Below, one piece after another: positions 13,863 to 25,410 of a stretch of 64,000 nucleotides of DNA; within the stretch, counting starts at the first letter, position 1, and each line of letters starts with the position of its first letter. The stretch lies in the NCBI GenBank assembly GCA_014155875.1, contig JACEFZ010028135.1, positions 283,501-347,500 on the forward strand, read 5' to 3'. This DNA comes from Cepaea nemoralis (Eukaryota > Mollusca > Gastropoda > Stylommatophora > Helicidae). A program made the position numbers and the translations under genes. A model generated the notes under the pieces. It had not been told where the DNA came from. It searched no databases and saw nothing but the letters and a program-made list of their open reading frames with translations.

Positions 13863-14192
13863 TCTACTTCCAAGGTCCAATAAACTATACACCACTTTGA
13901 AACGTGTAAACATGCATTAAATACAAACTCCTGGTGATTTTCCCCAAGGAAATACCTACTTAACTGATTCTCTACCAAGCATCTCACCATACGGTGATTA
14001 GCTACTCCTGATATGATACCCTCAGGACACTGGGTTGGAGTCTGTTGACAAGGAAATATCTCACACTCGTTGGGGAAACATGACCAACCTCGGCCGCATT
14101 CTAGCGAGTCCACATTTTTACAGGCAAGAAGGTCGGCTTCGTTGCACCATGTTTTATCCAATAAGGTCGGGTCTATTTCCGCAGAGCGGTCT

Positions 14193-14352
14193 GGTGAAGT
14201 GCCGCACAGAGCACGAACTTCGTAGCTTCAGCGACGACCCCCAGGAGACTCCAAAAATGTTCACTTGTAAACCTAATGCGAAGTCCGGAAACGAACCTAC
14301 AACCTTCGGAGCGAGAGGCAGGCGGCTTAACTACTTGGCCACGGGACCCTGT
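14193..14352 (-). mobile_element. tRNA-derived SINE family B, minus orientation
   Basis: On the minus strand, a tRNA-like head (A-box GTGGCCAAGTAGTTAAGC, B-box GTAGGTTCGTTTCC) is followed by a GGAGTCTCCTGGGGGTCGTCGC core and GAAGTTCGTGCTCTGTGCG. The arrangement is the same as at 24004-24245. Confidence 0.75.
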
Positions 14353-14399
14353 ATGTGCTGTGATGAATCATGACCTGGCTACAGCCTAGTATGCCCCTG

Positions 14400-15590
14400 C
14401 GCAGATGTGAAGTTCCAGATGACCTGACCTACTGCGATGACGGATAGACATCAACTACGTAATTTTCCGGCAATGTTCATATATTTTTATCTAATTGTAG
14501 CGGTGTCTCTTGTTTGTGTGTTGACTAGACTCTAGCGACAGCATTTATTTTGTTAATTATGGTAGTGTGCTTACCAATTCATCTTCTCGTTTTCGCTGAT
14601 TTACTCGCTGCAGGGCGTATGGGAATGTCCCTGATGTCAGTTCGTGACTCAACTCATTGCATGTCTGGTTTTGCATACACAAACGCTGGTTTCAATCTCG
14701 GGAAGTGGAACAAGAGCTCTGAAACGGTCCGGGTGGAGTTGGTACTTTGGAACACTCAGAAAAAGAAGTATCTACACAAACCTCACTCCGATAGATGCCA
14801 GCCCATTTTAATAATCGGTCATCTAGGGGTTTCACAACCAACTAACTGCAAACCACTTCTGATACGATCACAAACTTTACGTGTTCCTTGCGTCTTCAGC
14901 TCACACGTATATTACTTTTACCTTGATTTTATTCTTCTTTTGCTATTCTCTTTCGAGGGAAGTGCGCCACATCCAATTATGCACCTAAAAGTTTAGTGTG
15001 TCCGACTTCGGGATGCTTTGTGTAAGGTTTGTTTCTGTCTAGACAGATTCCATCCAAGGTGGTGTATCCTATTTACCCATGGAAGGTTTTCTGGCCCAAA
15101 AATGTTGCCAGGAAACAATTTCCAACTACCATGAGATTTTTTTTTATGTACACAACTTGGACACAACACCGCCTGTTGTTCGCCCCTTTTCCGAGAAGGC
15201 CATATATCCGATCTCACAATCCAAGAGATCGGGGGATTTGTGATGTCATTAGGTACCATTGGTTCTTGGGAATATTCGCAGCCCTAGGCTGGCAACGAAC
15301 CCGTACCTTCAGAACCTGAAGCGGACATCGTCACCTCTCAGCCACAGTTGTTTATTGCTTTTAACAGCTGTTCTAGTTGTTACTTTAACTCCTTCAGTCA
15401 CAGAAAGTTCCTTAACTTCTTTTTGTTCCATCGTGTTATTATCTTGAATAAATTGTTGGAACAAGAACAGAGATAAATTAAATATTTAACATTTAGGCCC
15501 AAACGACCAGAAATAACAAACTCCAAAAACGAGAATACCTAAGTACGCCGTTTATGATGCGTTCTTAAGATAGGCAGAGGAGATGAGCTC
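14400..15590. other. Unassigned sequence
   Basis: A 148-residue plus-strand frame (14550-14996) resembles no family known to me and lacks motifs or splice context. Near 15285-15335 there is a weak minus-strand tRNA-like B-box (ACGAACCCGT), possibly a SINE head. Nothing else was identified. Confidence 0.35.
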
Positions 15591-15594
15591 TTTA

Positions 15595-15845
15595 TAGAGA
15601 CAATGGCAATGTTCACTGATCAGTATGGGTACTGTTAAGAAGGAAAGCAATAGCAAACTACCTGCTTTACAGATGTCTAGAAAACTACTGCACCCAAAGG
15701 AACTATGGAGAACACAGATTTACAGATGATAACAACAGCGGCAAGACATCTGGCTTATGATAAGAGAGAAATTTCGAAAGACATTTATAAAGGCATAGTT
15801 CTGCACAAGCCGTGACACTGGGTGATGCTGATGAGAATGAGTAAA
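15595..15845 (+). mobile_element. LINE C-terminal scrap
   Basis: ARHLAYDKREI at about 15745-15777 corresponds to AGHLAYDREVF at the end of the 1761-2693 element. It is preceded by a diverged AAGCAATAGCAAACTAC block. It is very short and degraded. Confidence 0.45.
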
Positions 15846-17540
15846 TACGTGGCTTATTGATTAGGTTGGAGTTTTATCATCTCCCGAGAACAATATAAAA
15901 AGCAAATTATTTAAATCTTCCTAGTCGCAATTTTATGGCATAAAATTAATTCATGTCAATGCACTTAATAAACGCTAAGGTTAGCATACCCTGCTTCACC
16001 TATCCGTCCAGACGGCTAGTAGCAGTTCTATTCCCCATCTAGAGCATGATTAACGCCCAGAAGTGACCTTTTCAAAATCAAGTGACGGGGTGCGCGCGTG
16101 CGTGTGGCGAATGTTTGTGTGTGCGTGCGCGTGCACGCTGGTAATTCTTCCCTAGTTAAAGTATTATATCAGGTTAAAAGATGTATCATACTGAACCCTA
16201 AGCTGTCCTTGGCTGTGATTACAGTAACATTATTGAGCGAGCGAACATTTCCGACGTTTGCTAGTGGTGGACTCCGCCGTCTTGTGAGGACCACTGGATC
16301 TAGAATCCACGTGCCTCCACATGTCTCTTCTTTACACCTTACTGTTGTGTTTACATGTATGTGTGTTTTTGTGCGAGGCACCTTCAACATATTAGCTGCT
16401 GACACAGTTTATCACATAACGACACTATTATAGAGAACACGAATGCCTCAGTGTGTCATTGTTTTTATGTGCTCATTTGTGATATGGCGATATTCTATGT
16501 TGGATGGGAGAGAATCCTCCGGAATACGAAGTTTTAATAAACCCTTTAATCTCCTTAATTACTCCAGGAATCTCTTAGCGTTGTGATGTCGATAAGTATT
16601 CTAATCTGTGCGGGAGACGTGGAATGCTAAACTCGAGAAATGAAGATACAGCAAAACTAATAAAGAATTATAGACTGTAGAAGAGAAATGAAAGAGGAGA
16701 AAGACTCATTCAATGTTGTGAAAAAAAAATACGGGTTTGTCATTTGTAACACACTTTGTGAACAAATTCCAAGAGAATATATTTGAAAAAGACCTGGGGA
16801 TAGCAGAAATCAGGCTGATTTTATATCGATCACAGAAGGATTTCGAATGTCACGTGTACAAAAATACATCGAGGAGGCCACCATAAACTCAAACCCTGTA
16901 GTAATTATAATTAATGTAAAGCTGAAAGGATCTAAATATTAAATAAACAAAGATGCACAAACTGATGTATCAGCACCACAGCAACCTTTGAGGAGAGAAA
17001 ATAATATCTTATAGAAGCCTAAAAGATCCAAAATCTAGTTGAAACTAAATTTCTGAGGCCACGTCTGCTACATGATATTAGCGATATAAGAGAACGTAAG
17101 GAATACACGAGTAGTAACGTCGTTTGTCGCCGAGAAACCTAATTATTTAACCTCTAAATTAGAAGACTGCAGCTGCTACACATTTATGTTGAAGAAGATA
17201 AGGTGTTACTGCTCTAACATATTTGCCCACAAATAAATCACAAGTAGTTACCTAATTAGGAACAGTTAAAACTATTGTCTTATTGTGTGTCAAGAAGGTT
17301 CGAAGTGAGATCAGTGACAAATATATAGTGCTGATGTAATAACGAATGATTGAGCTCAGAGTCCCAATAGTCTACGATAGCTACAGACCCAGCAAAATTG
17401 CCCCAATTTACTGCTACTTTTCAAGAAGCCGCTGGCTGTGATGGTGGCTGGATTTTTATTTTATTCAATCAAAAGTCAATGGGGAAGTGGAGGGTGGATT
17501 GTGTAGGAGGAGGAGAGGAAGAATGTAGAAATGACTACGA
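15846..17540. other. Unassigned sequence
   Basis: Stop-rich sequence with alternating (GT/GC) runs near 16090-16140. No exon, domain or repeat family was recognised. Confidence 0.4.
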
Positions 17541-17544
17541 TCAC

Positions 17545-17668
17545 GAAGAAGAAGAGGAGGAGGAAGAAGAAGAAGAAGAAGAAGAAGAAGAAGAAGAAGA
17601 AGAAGAAGAAGAAGAAGAAGAAGAAGAAGAAGAAGAAGAAGAAGAAGAAGAAGAAGAAGAAGAAGAAA
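17545..17668. repeat. (GAA)n microsatellite
   Basis: About 40 GAA/GAG triplets giving a false poly-Glu frame. GAA tracts follow LINE or retroposon ends at 48.29 and 52.03 kb, so this may also be an expanded element tail, although no LINE was recognised beside it. Confidence 0.9.
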
Positions 17669-18044
17669 TTTCTTTATAAAAGAGAACTATCAACAAAACC
17701 ACTGTGACAGTATAAGAAAAGAGTCAGTAATGAATCAGATGGTTGGTGCCTTTAAGCACAGAGCTACTTGCAATCAGTATATGTCTCTGACCAGGTCAAT
17801 TAAACAAACGATAACAGAATCTACATGTGAATTCAGAAAATAAAGAGTGAAGATAAACATCTCTTCTGCAGACGTTCTACTCGCTGAGACAGATGCTGAA
17901 ACGGTAAGACCTAACTCCACTCTGCTACACCCACGCTTGAACAAACTACGATAGGCACTTCAATGCTCTCGTTTAATGCACACAGATCGATAGTCCGGTT
18001 TTCCCCAGACCAACAGAAGAACGAGAGGGAAAAAGAACTAACTG

Positions 18045-18046
<2 letters not shown>

Positions 18047-18130
<84 letters not shown>
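18047..18130. repeat. (GA)n tract ending in poly-G
   Basis: About 37 GA units followed by eight or more G. Confidence 0.95.
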
Positions 18131-18406
18131 AGGATGGGAGTGGAGTTGAGTGCTGGTTTAAGAACCAATTCAACCTGTACTTGTCTGCTAATATCAGGGT
18201 CAAAACTAGATTAGGACATACTTAAATAGGTAGGTTAACAGTACCGATTTTTGCAAAGCAGACAGGAAATAAAGGTCGTGAGGAACATGGGGGTGAACAG
18301 AGCAAATTAATAATATTGCACTCAGAGACAAAACTGAATGAAACTGCAAGAAAATGACACACGTTTTCGGGTTATAATGAAATGTGGCCAGCTGAAATAG
18401 GGAGGG

Positions 18407-18422
18407 GGGAGAGAGAGAGAAG

Positions 18423-18511
<89 letters not shown>
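18407..18511. repeat. (GA)n microsatellite, imperfect
   Basis: GA run with AAAGAAAG and ACAGAG interruptions. Confidence 0.95.
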
Positions 18512-19082
18512 ATACAAAATACGCGATTGACCAAATGCACGGGAATATAAATTATGTTTTAAGCAACGTGTAACAATGAAAACGAATATTTACAAACAGA
18601 AAGGTGAAGGGCTGTCAGATCTAAAGGTGCCAAAGAATGTGAGGGAAATGAAACATTACCCAAGCATCAATATGAAATATTCAGTTGTTTCTACACACCC
18701 TTCAACCGCCGGGTTGCACCGCTACATTATGGATACGAGTGCGCGCGCGTGCGTGCGTGTGTGTGTGTGTATATGCGTTGAGTATCTTGTCAACTGACGT
18801 GGGTGGACATGTAGCGTTTGTCAGTTCTCAGGCACTTGCGTTATGTCCACTATGTTCCCTGTTGAACATTCACCTTCTTCTAAACAGATCGATCAAGACA
18901 AATATCCCAGTCTCTAGAAATAATGCTTGCACAGCAGCGACCTTGCAGGCTATTTTAAAATACTTGAAACTGACCATCTCGGTGAGTAATTAAGTCATAC
19001 TATCAGCCTCCTCGGGCACCCAGCCATTACTTTTTCCAGCAATCTTCGAAGAAACGAAAAATAATTGATTGAATAAAGTGAT

Positions 19083-19835
19083 ATTCATCATCATCATGTG
19101 CCCTCCCATATGGCGTATGTTCACAGATCTCAATTCTTGGTGTCCTGGATCAATTGTACTGATATTCCTCCGTGACAAAGTCTTAGACGATAGAGCATTT
19201 GGCTCGTCTACCGCTGATCTTTCCAGCCGTCACATTTTTCTCCAATGCTTCTCCTTTCATTACGTGACCAATCCACACAGTTTGCCTCCTAACAGATGCT
19301 CTGTTTCACACGTTTGTAGTTTTGTCTTTCCGTCCATGGTATTTGCGACATTTGTCTCTCTGTTGCTTCCAAGCTCTTCCTAATTTGTTCATTCCCGTTC
19401 CTAGATTGCCGCCATACAATAAACATATTCTAGTTAACATTTCAGTTATCTCTTTCTAACATTTAATGATTATGGCTTATTACATATGATAGATTATGGC
19501 TTATTACATATGATACTTTTCGTTTTCTGCTATCTATAATGTGTCAACTGCATAACGTAGACTTTTTATATTATAACCTCCAACTTATATTACTGGTCTA
19601 TCTTTGATCACTCTAATTATTTCGTTCCCGATACTGTTTACATAAATAACAGTGAGAATGTCTAGCGATGAGGCAACATAATACACAAAATAACTGCCAA
19701 AGATTCACCAGACTGCATGAATTGATGTGGCATACGTCCTACCTAGTTAAATCCAGAAAGCCACTTATAAATTATCTTTGCGATGTAGGAAGCCACAACT
19801 GTTCATGAGCCATGATTTTCCCAAATTGGCTGTGC
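19083..19835 (-). mobile_element. Degraded LINE RT fragment
   Basis: The minus strand preserves scraps of the thumb and C-terminus. On the plus strand they appear as TTTCATTACGTGACCAA (FGHVMK-like) and CTTCCTAATTTGTTCATT (the EQIRK(S/N) segment). The 3' end is at a CATCATCATCA block, i.e. a GATGATGA tail in element orientation. It contains a 24-bp tandem duplication (19468-19515). Confidence 0.6.
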
Positions 19836-19842
19836 CGGGTAA

Positions 19843-19890
19843 TCTTCTTCTTCTTCTTCTTCTTCTTCTTCTTCTTCTTCTTCTTCTTCT
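19843..19890. repeat. (TTC)n microsatellite
   Basis: Sixteen TTC units. On the minus strand this is a GAA tract, next to another LINE relic. Confidence 0.95.
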
Positions 19891-20240
19891 AGTCCACGCA
19901 GTGTGGCGTTGCGATCATGTATGTCCACAGCCTTGTCTTGTGTAATACCAGTGATTTATGATACTGATGTTTCTCCATGCCATGATGTCAAATTGTCTAG
20001 CATCTTCTCTATTAGTCTCCCCCCTGCCTCTCCCCCTCACTAACTTTCCCGTTGTGGAGATATATTCAACTGTCCCGCTTTGGCGATATATTCAGCTTTC
20101 CCTTGCTCGTAAAGTGCCCAAAGAACGTGACATATTTTCTTCTGATGCAAGTAGCCAGTTCTCTTTGTGAATTAACTTTTTTCAAAATGTGTTCATTACT
20201 CTTTATGTCCGCCCACGATGTTATTCTTCTATAAAATCAT
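19891..20240 (-). mobile_element. LINE C-terminal relic
   Basis: The minus strand reads VNSQRELATCIRRKYVTFFG, resembling the (R)RRK..YFGH segment that precedes the basic tail of LINE RTs. The adjoining GAA tract may be its 3' tail. Too eroded for clade assignment. Confidence 0.45.
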
Positions 20241-20744
20241 ACATCTGCACCTTTCACGTGATTCCTCACTTGGGTTAACAAATCATTTTAGATCAAAATG
20301 CACATCTCGCATGGCGATGCGAAATCGCCGGTGCACTGGCAGCGTAGTGGTCGAATAACTGCAGCAATATTGGAAATAGGGTCGAAAGTCTATGAAATTA
20401 GCGGCAGTCTGCTACTGAAAAGCTGAATGCGCTAAGATTGAGTACAAGCATCTTATATAAAAAGTACTTATGAAACCTAATTCGTAGGGCCAAGAACGCA
20501 GTTGCCTGGTACCAGGGCTAGTTGTGGATATTCAGAGCTGTATTCAAAGTAGACCTACTAGAAAAGATCAACAATACGCTAATGATTTTCTCCAGACACC
20601 GTTTACTATTTATCCCGTGGGGTAAAATACTTTAACAAAACTTAGCTCTCCAGATAACTCAACTGCTGGGTAAGAAGGGACAGTTCTTGCTATATCTTCT
20701 GCTGCGTACGACATTCGCTGATGTAAACATATATCTAAATATGT

Positions 20745-20885
20745 TTGTGAGCGTTGACGGTGTTACGGAGTTGGTAGACTACTCAGCTGTTCCTTGTGTG
20801 ATCTACGGAAGGACGCAAGAGCGCTTATGAGGCTAGCAGTGACCAATTAAAGTGATACTGTTCAAGCCAAACCTATTCAGCATCA
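20745..20885 (+). mobile_element. SINE family B body fragment
   Basis: GTGTTACGGAGTTGGTAGAC, then TTCCTTGTGTGATCTACGGA and GAGCGCTTATGAGG, parallel the copy at 1625-1765. Confidence 0.55.
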
Positions 20886-21003
20886 AAGTAATGAAAATAT
20901 AGACACTCATGGTTGTCTTGGCTATAACATCTTCTGACTCTCCAATTATGTCTGTTAAGCACTTACTGATTTGCTTCAAAGAGTAAATTAGTGTGTGTCA
21001 ATA

Positions 21004-21580
21004 CGAGGGTAAGTTAATAAGTTAGTCACAAATGGCTGTAGAAAAATAACTAACTATGATAACAACTTGAAACCAGTTTATTTTTATACATACATTGTTC
21101 CTTTATTTCTCAACATAATTTCCACCAACATTGATGCACTTATCCCATCGTTTTATCAGTCCTCCCAAACCGGCTGTATAGAACTTCGTGCTCTGTTTTC
21201 TAAACCACGTTTTCACTTCACATTCAACTTCGGCGTCACTCGCGAAATGTCTCCCGCCAAGGTGAGTTTTCAGTGGACTTAGCCCCTAGCGATTTCCCGT
21301 AAAGCGGTGCATAGCTGGGTAGAAAAAGTTACGAGGGCGAGTCAATAAGTAAGTCACACAGTTCTGTGGGATGGCAGGTAAATGAAAACAAAGCACGCAG
21401 TTCTATGCAGCCGGTTTGGGAGGACTGATAAAACGATGGGATAAATGCATCAATGTTGGTGGAAATCATGTTGAGAAATAAAGGGACAAGGTATGTATAG
21501 AAATAAACTGGTTTCAAGTTGTTATCATAGTTAGTTATTTTTCTACAGCCATTTGTGACTTACTTATTAACTTACCCTCG
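21004..21580. mobile_element. Inverted pair of mariner deletion derivatives
   Basis: Outer ends read TACGAGGGTAAGTTAATAAG and its inverse, flanked by TA. The left arm (21004-21200) and right arm (about 21395-21580) are inverted copies of the 3' end of the mariner at 30571-31906. A third, inward terminus TACGAGGGCGAGTCAATAAG starts at 21333 and corresponds to that element's 5' end. The right half (21333-21580) is therefore a complete, internally deleted mariner. The left half (21004-21332) is a second derivative in the opposite orientation, with internal blocks matching about 30835-30870 and 31582-31611. It has no coding capacity. Confidence 0.85.
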
Positions 21581-21587
21581 TATATGT

Positions 21588-21860
21588 CAGTGGGTGGCGG
21601 TAGTGCAGTGCGCTGATGTGCCAGTCTGATGATCATGTGTCTGAACCTGAATCCACGTAGGAATTGTTTAAACTGTTTCAAACTAAATTGTATACCAGAA
21701 AATGTACTGGGAAGTAAAAGTGGCCGAGGTGCTACTGACTACACCATCTATGGGATGGCAATTGGTCTATACAAAATGTGGTGCTAGCTTCATACACCCG
21801 ATAAGACTCAAGGGTCAATAAGGTTCCGAGAGCTATACCTTTTCTGTCAGTAATATACGC
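21588..21860 (+). mobile_element. Possible tRNA-derived SINE
   Basis: GGTGGCGGTAGTGCAGTGCG followed about 35 bp later by TGTCTGAACCTGAATCC gives A-box- and B-box-like spacing. The body is diverged and boundaries are unclear. Confidence 0.35.
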
Positions 21861-22780
21861 TACTAAACTTGAACCATATGCTTACATTTATCCAGGTACT
21901 CACAAACGAGGTGTTTCTCAAATCTACAGCACACACTGAACTATAGTATGTCCAAAAATGAATGCCGTCATTCACGATCAATTATTTTGAAAACTGTCTG
22001 TTGCACCATTATGAAATGTGTCCTGCCGTCTTATATTTACCCTCATCCAAGGAATATGTCTTTAATAGGTCCAAAAGCAACTTAAATCATGAAAAGCGGC
22101 GACATTTCTTTGATGTTTTGATGAAAAACTGGTGATTTCTCGCTAACAAACTTGTTTTACAGTAATTCCTATGCCCCGCCAGTTCGGATGACAAACACAA
22201 GGCGTATCCAGATTCGTATGGGAGTGGGAGCATTGTCTGCTCTGCTGAGACGGAACATGATTACATGTTTTGCACGACGAATATAGCTGTGAAAGTCTCT
22301 GTAGTGGACTTCCTTCTTAACGGTCACGATGTTGGTCCTCTTTTCATTGAAGTTTACATAACGATTCGTATGTTCGTGTGTTGTCCCCTCATTTGGCAAC
22401 GTGTTTCTTCTCACGTTTCTTGTTATGCCACAATATATCAGTTCCCAATATTACTCTTGGGTTGGTATTCGATGCGTCTAGAGCTTTTTGTTTTTTCAAT
22501 GTCAGTTGTTTGTCACCGTTGAGGGCTCACGGAATTGAAAATTCATCACTATGGAATACAAACTGTTGCCATTAACAAGTTGTATTGTTTATGCCGATAC
22601 TGTAATGTTTAGGGCCTGCAATTCTTCGGAATATTTGTAGTAAAATATCCCAGTTGGTGTACACGTGGATTAAGGTCTGCGATCTGCTCAGACCTTAATC
22701 TGTGTAGGACGATTCCAGTGGGTTGATGACTGCTCTCGGTTGCATAAAATTCAATCCATCCTTTCTCCAATAATCCTCTT
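21861..22780. other. Unassigned sequence left of the Sailor-like transposase
   Basis: An 81-residue minus-strand frame at 22169-22414 is unrecognised. This may include the 3' flank or terminal region of the neighbouring transposon, but no terminal repeat was found. Confidence 0.35.
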
Positions 22781-23661
22781 CCTCTTTCAACACATGGTCC
22801 TCACATTTTTCCAGTAACTTTTATCAATATTTAATAGCGCGGACTGGATTAGTATCTTGACGTCAGACAATTTGAATATAGTATTGTCAGCTGCCACCTG
22901 TCCTTTAATTTTAAAACACATAAGTTCTATAGGGTTAAAATGAGAATGGTACGGCGGAAGTCTTAAGCACCAATGACGATGCTCTTCAATCAACTTGTCG
23001 ATTTGATATTTCTTGATTCTTGGCGTCTGTTTTGCAAGGGACAACAATTCTAGCTAGAAATACGTTTCTGGAAATGGTATGTTTTCCATTCGAAACCATA
23101 TCTTTATTGCTCCCTTTTTGCTCGATGATGTAGGTATTTTGTCTTCTTGGGCAACAACATTGATATCATGCATTGTCCATAATTGGACATGACGGTCTGT
23201 CTAGGGATGGAAGCACAGTATTCTCGAACCAATCTCTAAATACATTACCATTCATCTTATTATGCTAATCCCTATTGTCTTTGATACGAACACGAGCCCA
23301 GCATTCTGTTGTAAGCCATTATGCGTATTACCAGCATGGGCCATGACCAAAAGCTGTCCTATACTACTGGGAACATGTCGCTTTATCTGTCCATCCACTG
23401 ATTGCCATTCCTTATCACTTGTGGTGCGCATTGATCCACATTTCATCCAAACACATCATGCCATAATTTTCTTTGCGCATTTTCCTTATCTCACGTAGGT
23501 ATCTGCTTCTCATGGCTCCTAAATGCGGTTGCTCGTAAAGAATATTTCTACCGCCCATAAACTTTCTTAAAGTGAAGATAATGTCCTTATAATTTTCCAC
23601 AAATTTGTTTTGGATAGCTCTATATTATTGTTCTTTCTTTTGACAATGTTTTGACAAACTT

Positions 23662-23775
23662 TCATTTGACAATGTTTTTTTTCCCATGTGAATGTACCAT
23701 GCGTAATATGCATTGTTTATGCTTACAAAATCAATTTGACAATGTTTTTTTTTTCCCTATGTAAATGTAACATGC
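23662..23775. repeat. Direct duplication, 72-bp spacing
   Basis: TTTGACAATGTTTTTTTTCC plus ATGTGAATGTACCATGC recurs 72 bp later with slight changes, inside the transposon relic and just before the LINE tail. Confidence 0.7.
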
Positions 23776-23895
23776 ACATTTGATGAATGAAAGATGAGTG
23801 ATCAAAAGGGCTGAATGTAAGACGGGCCTGCGTGCCCAATTTGTTACCCTTTTAAAATAAAGTTTGTTTGTTCGTTCGTTCGTTCGTTTGTTCTT
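23776..23895 (+). mobile_element. LINE 3' terminus with (GTTC)n tail
   Basis: 23811-23858 encodes AECKTGLRAQFVTLLK-stop, the C-terminal peptide shared with 13.3 and (degraded) 45.4 and 46.98 kb. It is followed by a TTTGTTCGTTCGTTCG tail. It sits inside the Sailor-like transposase. Confidence 0.75.
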
Positions 23896-24003
23896 TCTCA
23901 ACCAAACCCTAAGCTTCCTTACAGTCACTGTTTCTTTGGCATCCAGCATTTTCATAATGCTGGATAATCCTGAATATAAAATTCAAAATTTTTATAATTT
24001 TAG

Positions 24004-24245
24004 GAGTCTCCGTGGCGAAGTGGTCAAGCCTTTTGACTCGGGCTCCAAAGGTTGTGGGTTAGATTCCGGGCCGCATCCTTCGGTTCACGAGTTAAATTTT
24101 TCGGAGACTTATGTGGGTCGTCGCTAGAGCTGCGGAGTTCGTGCTTTGTGCGATGCTTTCCGCACTGCGGAAAGAGACTGAGCCATATGGGATAGAACCC
24201 GGTGCAATGAAGTCGACCCTGTCGACTTTTAAGCGACTTTTTAAA
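24004..24245 (+). mobile_element. tRNA-derived SINE family B, full-length, with TSD
   Basis: The head has A-box GTGGCGAAGTGGTCAAGCC and B-box GTGGGTTAGATTCC. The family core GTCGTCGCTAGAGCTGCGGA and GTTCGTGCTTTGTGCG follow, with a 3' part GAGCCATATGGG...GTCGACCC. Direct repeats TTTTTATAAT on both sides (about 23989-23998 and 24249-24258) look like the target-site duplication. The insertion interrupts the Sailor-like relic. Confidence 0.85.
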
Positions 24246-24505
24246 GCATTTTTATAATAGCTCGCCTTATGACATCTTTGTCAAAGCTGTCTACAATAAC
24301 CTTTCTATCTACCGTTTGGTTATTGCGTGGTGGTTTAATTCCAGATTCTTGCACCCATCGACGAAATGACCGTTTACTCAAACCCAATGCATGCACTGTT
24401 CTTTTTTCGGAATTTGTAATAGTATAAAACAGTTTCCTGCGATCAGCTTCTTGACAAAAATATGTGTACAACTTCATAGCGATGCTTTGAAGTGTGTACA
24501 CAATT

Positions 24506-25234
24506 TCGCATTAAATCCCATTGAAACATATTCACACATTTCAATGTTAGCGATAAGTGGTAGGATTTTAAAAAAAAAACAACATATTAATCAGGTTTCA
24601 TGAAATAACCTACATTTTGAGACACTTCTGAACAGTCCCAGTTTAAAAACGCGGGGTTCTTGGCATAAGGCCAATCCCGTGAAACACGTAAAATATTCAA
24701 CATTAAACGCTGATTGTCTAGCTACGCTGTAATGCATTTAAAATTATGAACTTCATCTCTGACCCGTAAATTATATACCACATATAAACAAACTTTGAAA
24801 TCTGCTGTAAAATCTCCAGAACAAAACAATTTTTGTTGGGTGGACATAATAAGGTTATATGCTAAATCTCATCATTTTCCTTCAGTTGGTTACTGAGATA
24901 TGGAATTTTATATTGGGGCAGACAAAAGTAAACACACTATAGTGTGATGACGTGTAGGCACATTTAATTATGTGATTGCATTATCGGATTCAGGCCAGGG
25001 TTCTCAACGCAGGACGTGCCCAATTTCCGGGAGCCACAGCAAGAATCATGTATGTGTGCTACACTATAAGTTCCGAAGCAGGCCAACGAAACTTAACTGG
25101 CAGCTATACGATCGATGTATCAAAATCCAGACATCTCATCCCATGTGCTGATGTCAGCATTATTAATACCCAAATACTGCTGTTAAAACAAACAAACAAA
25201 CCCGTTAAAGGCGTCACTCTCGTGGCATATGGCA
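24506..25234. other. Unassigned sequence
   Basis: No exon or repeat family was recognised. It may include the 5' terminal region of the Sailor-like element. Confidence 0.35.
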
Positions 25235-25410
25235 GAATAAGGACATGGTGCTAGGACCATATCTTTAGGTCGTTCGGCATTCAATGGGTGATGTGGTCAG
25301 TATCATGTCCGCCGCTGTAACTTTTCCCGACACTTGGTTGATAAATATTTTGATGAGGCTGGGTCGAGCCCGAAACCACGTGATACGCAAAACAAAAATC
25401 TGCGCCACCG
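25235..25410 (-). mobile_element. SINE family C copy, minus orientation
   Basis: GGTGATGTGGTCAGTATCAT, then GGCTGGGTCGAGCCCGAAAC, align with the family C body blocks at 7.4, 31.9 and 34.8 kb. Confidence 0.65.

Larger units (their letters stand above)
22780..24505 (-). pseudogene. Sailor-like (DD82E) IS630-Tc1-mariner transposase, disrupted
   Basis: Minus-strand DDE transposase in pieces. An N-terminal segment with a helix-turn-helix-like LGLSKRSFRRWVQ lies at 24241-24501. MMCLDEMWINAHHK gives the first Asp (codon 23445-23447), and HAGNTHNGLQQNAGLVFVSK follows. PIMDNA gives the second Asp (codon 23175-23177). RLPPYHSHFNPIEL gives the catalytic Glu (codon 22925-22927). There are 247 nt between the second Asp and the Glu, i.e. 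82 codons plus one base, matching the DD82E spacing reported for the Sailor family. At least one frameshift, a stop after MDNA, a LINE tail and a SINE (24004-24245) interrupt it. Terminal inverted repeats were not located. Confidence 0.8.

Noticed and set aside
14550..14996. 148-residue plus-strand frame as a host gene
   Set aside because: No recognisable domain, no splice signals matched to a neighbour, and mixed hydrophobic/low-complexity content. Treated as chance.
17398..17679. 93-residue frame ending in poly-Glu
   Set aside because: The poly-Glu is the GAA microsatellite. The preceding 50 residues show no family resemblance or splice context.
24004..24075. Functional tRNA gene (and similar heads at 1.4, 14.3, 28.85, 40.4, 62.25 kb)
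   Set aside because: A- and B-box-like sequences are present, but cloverleaf pairing is poor and each is joined to a repeated SINE body.
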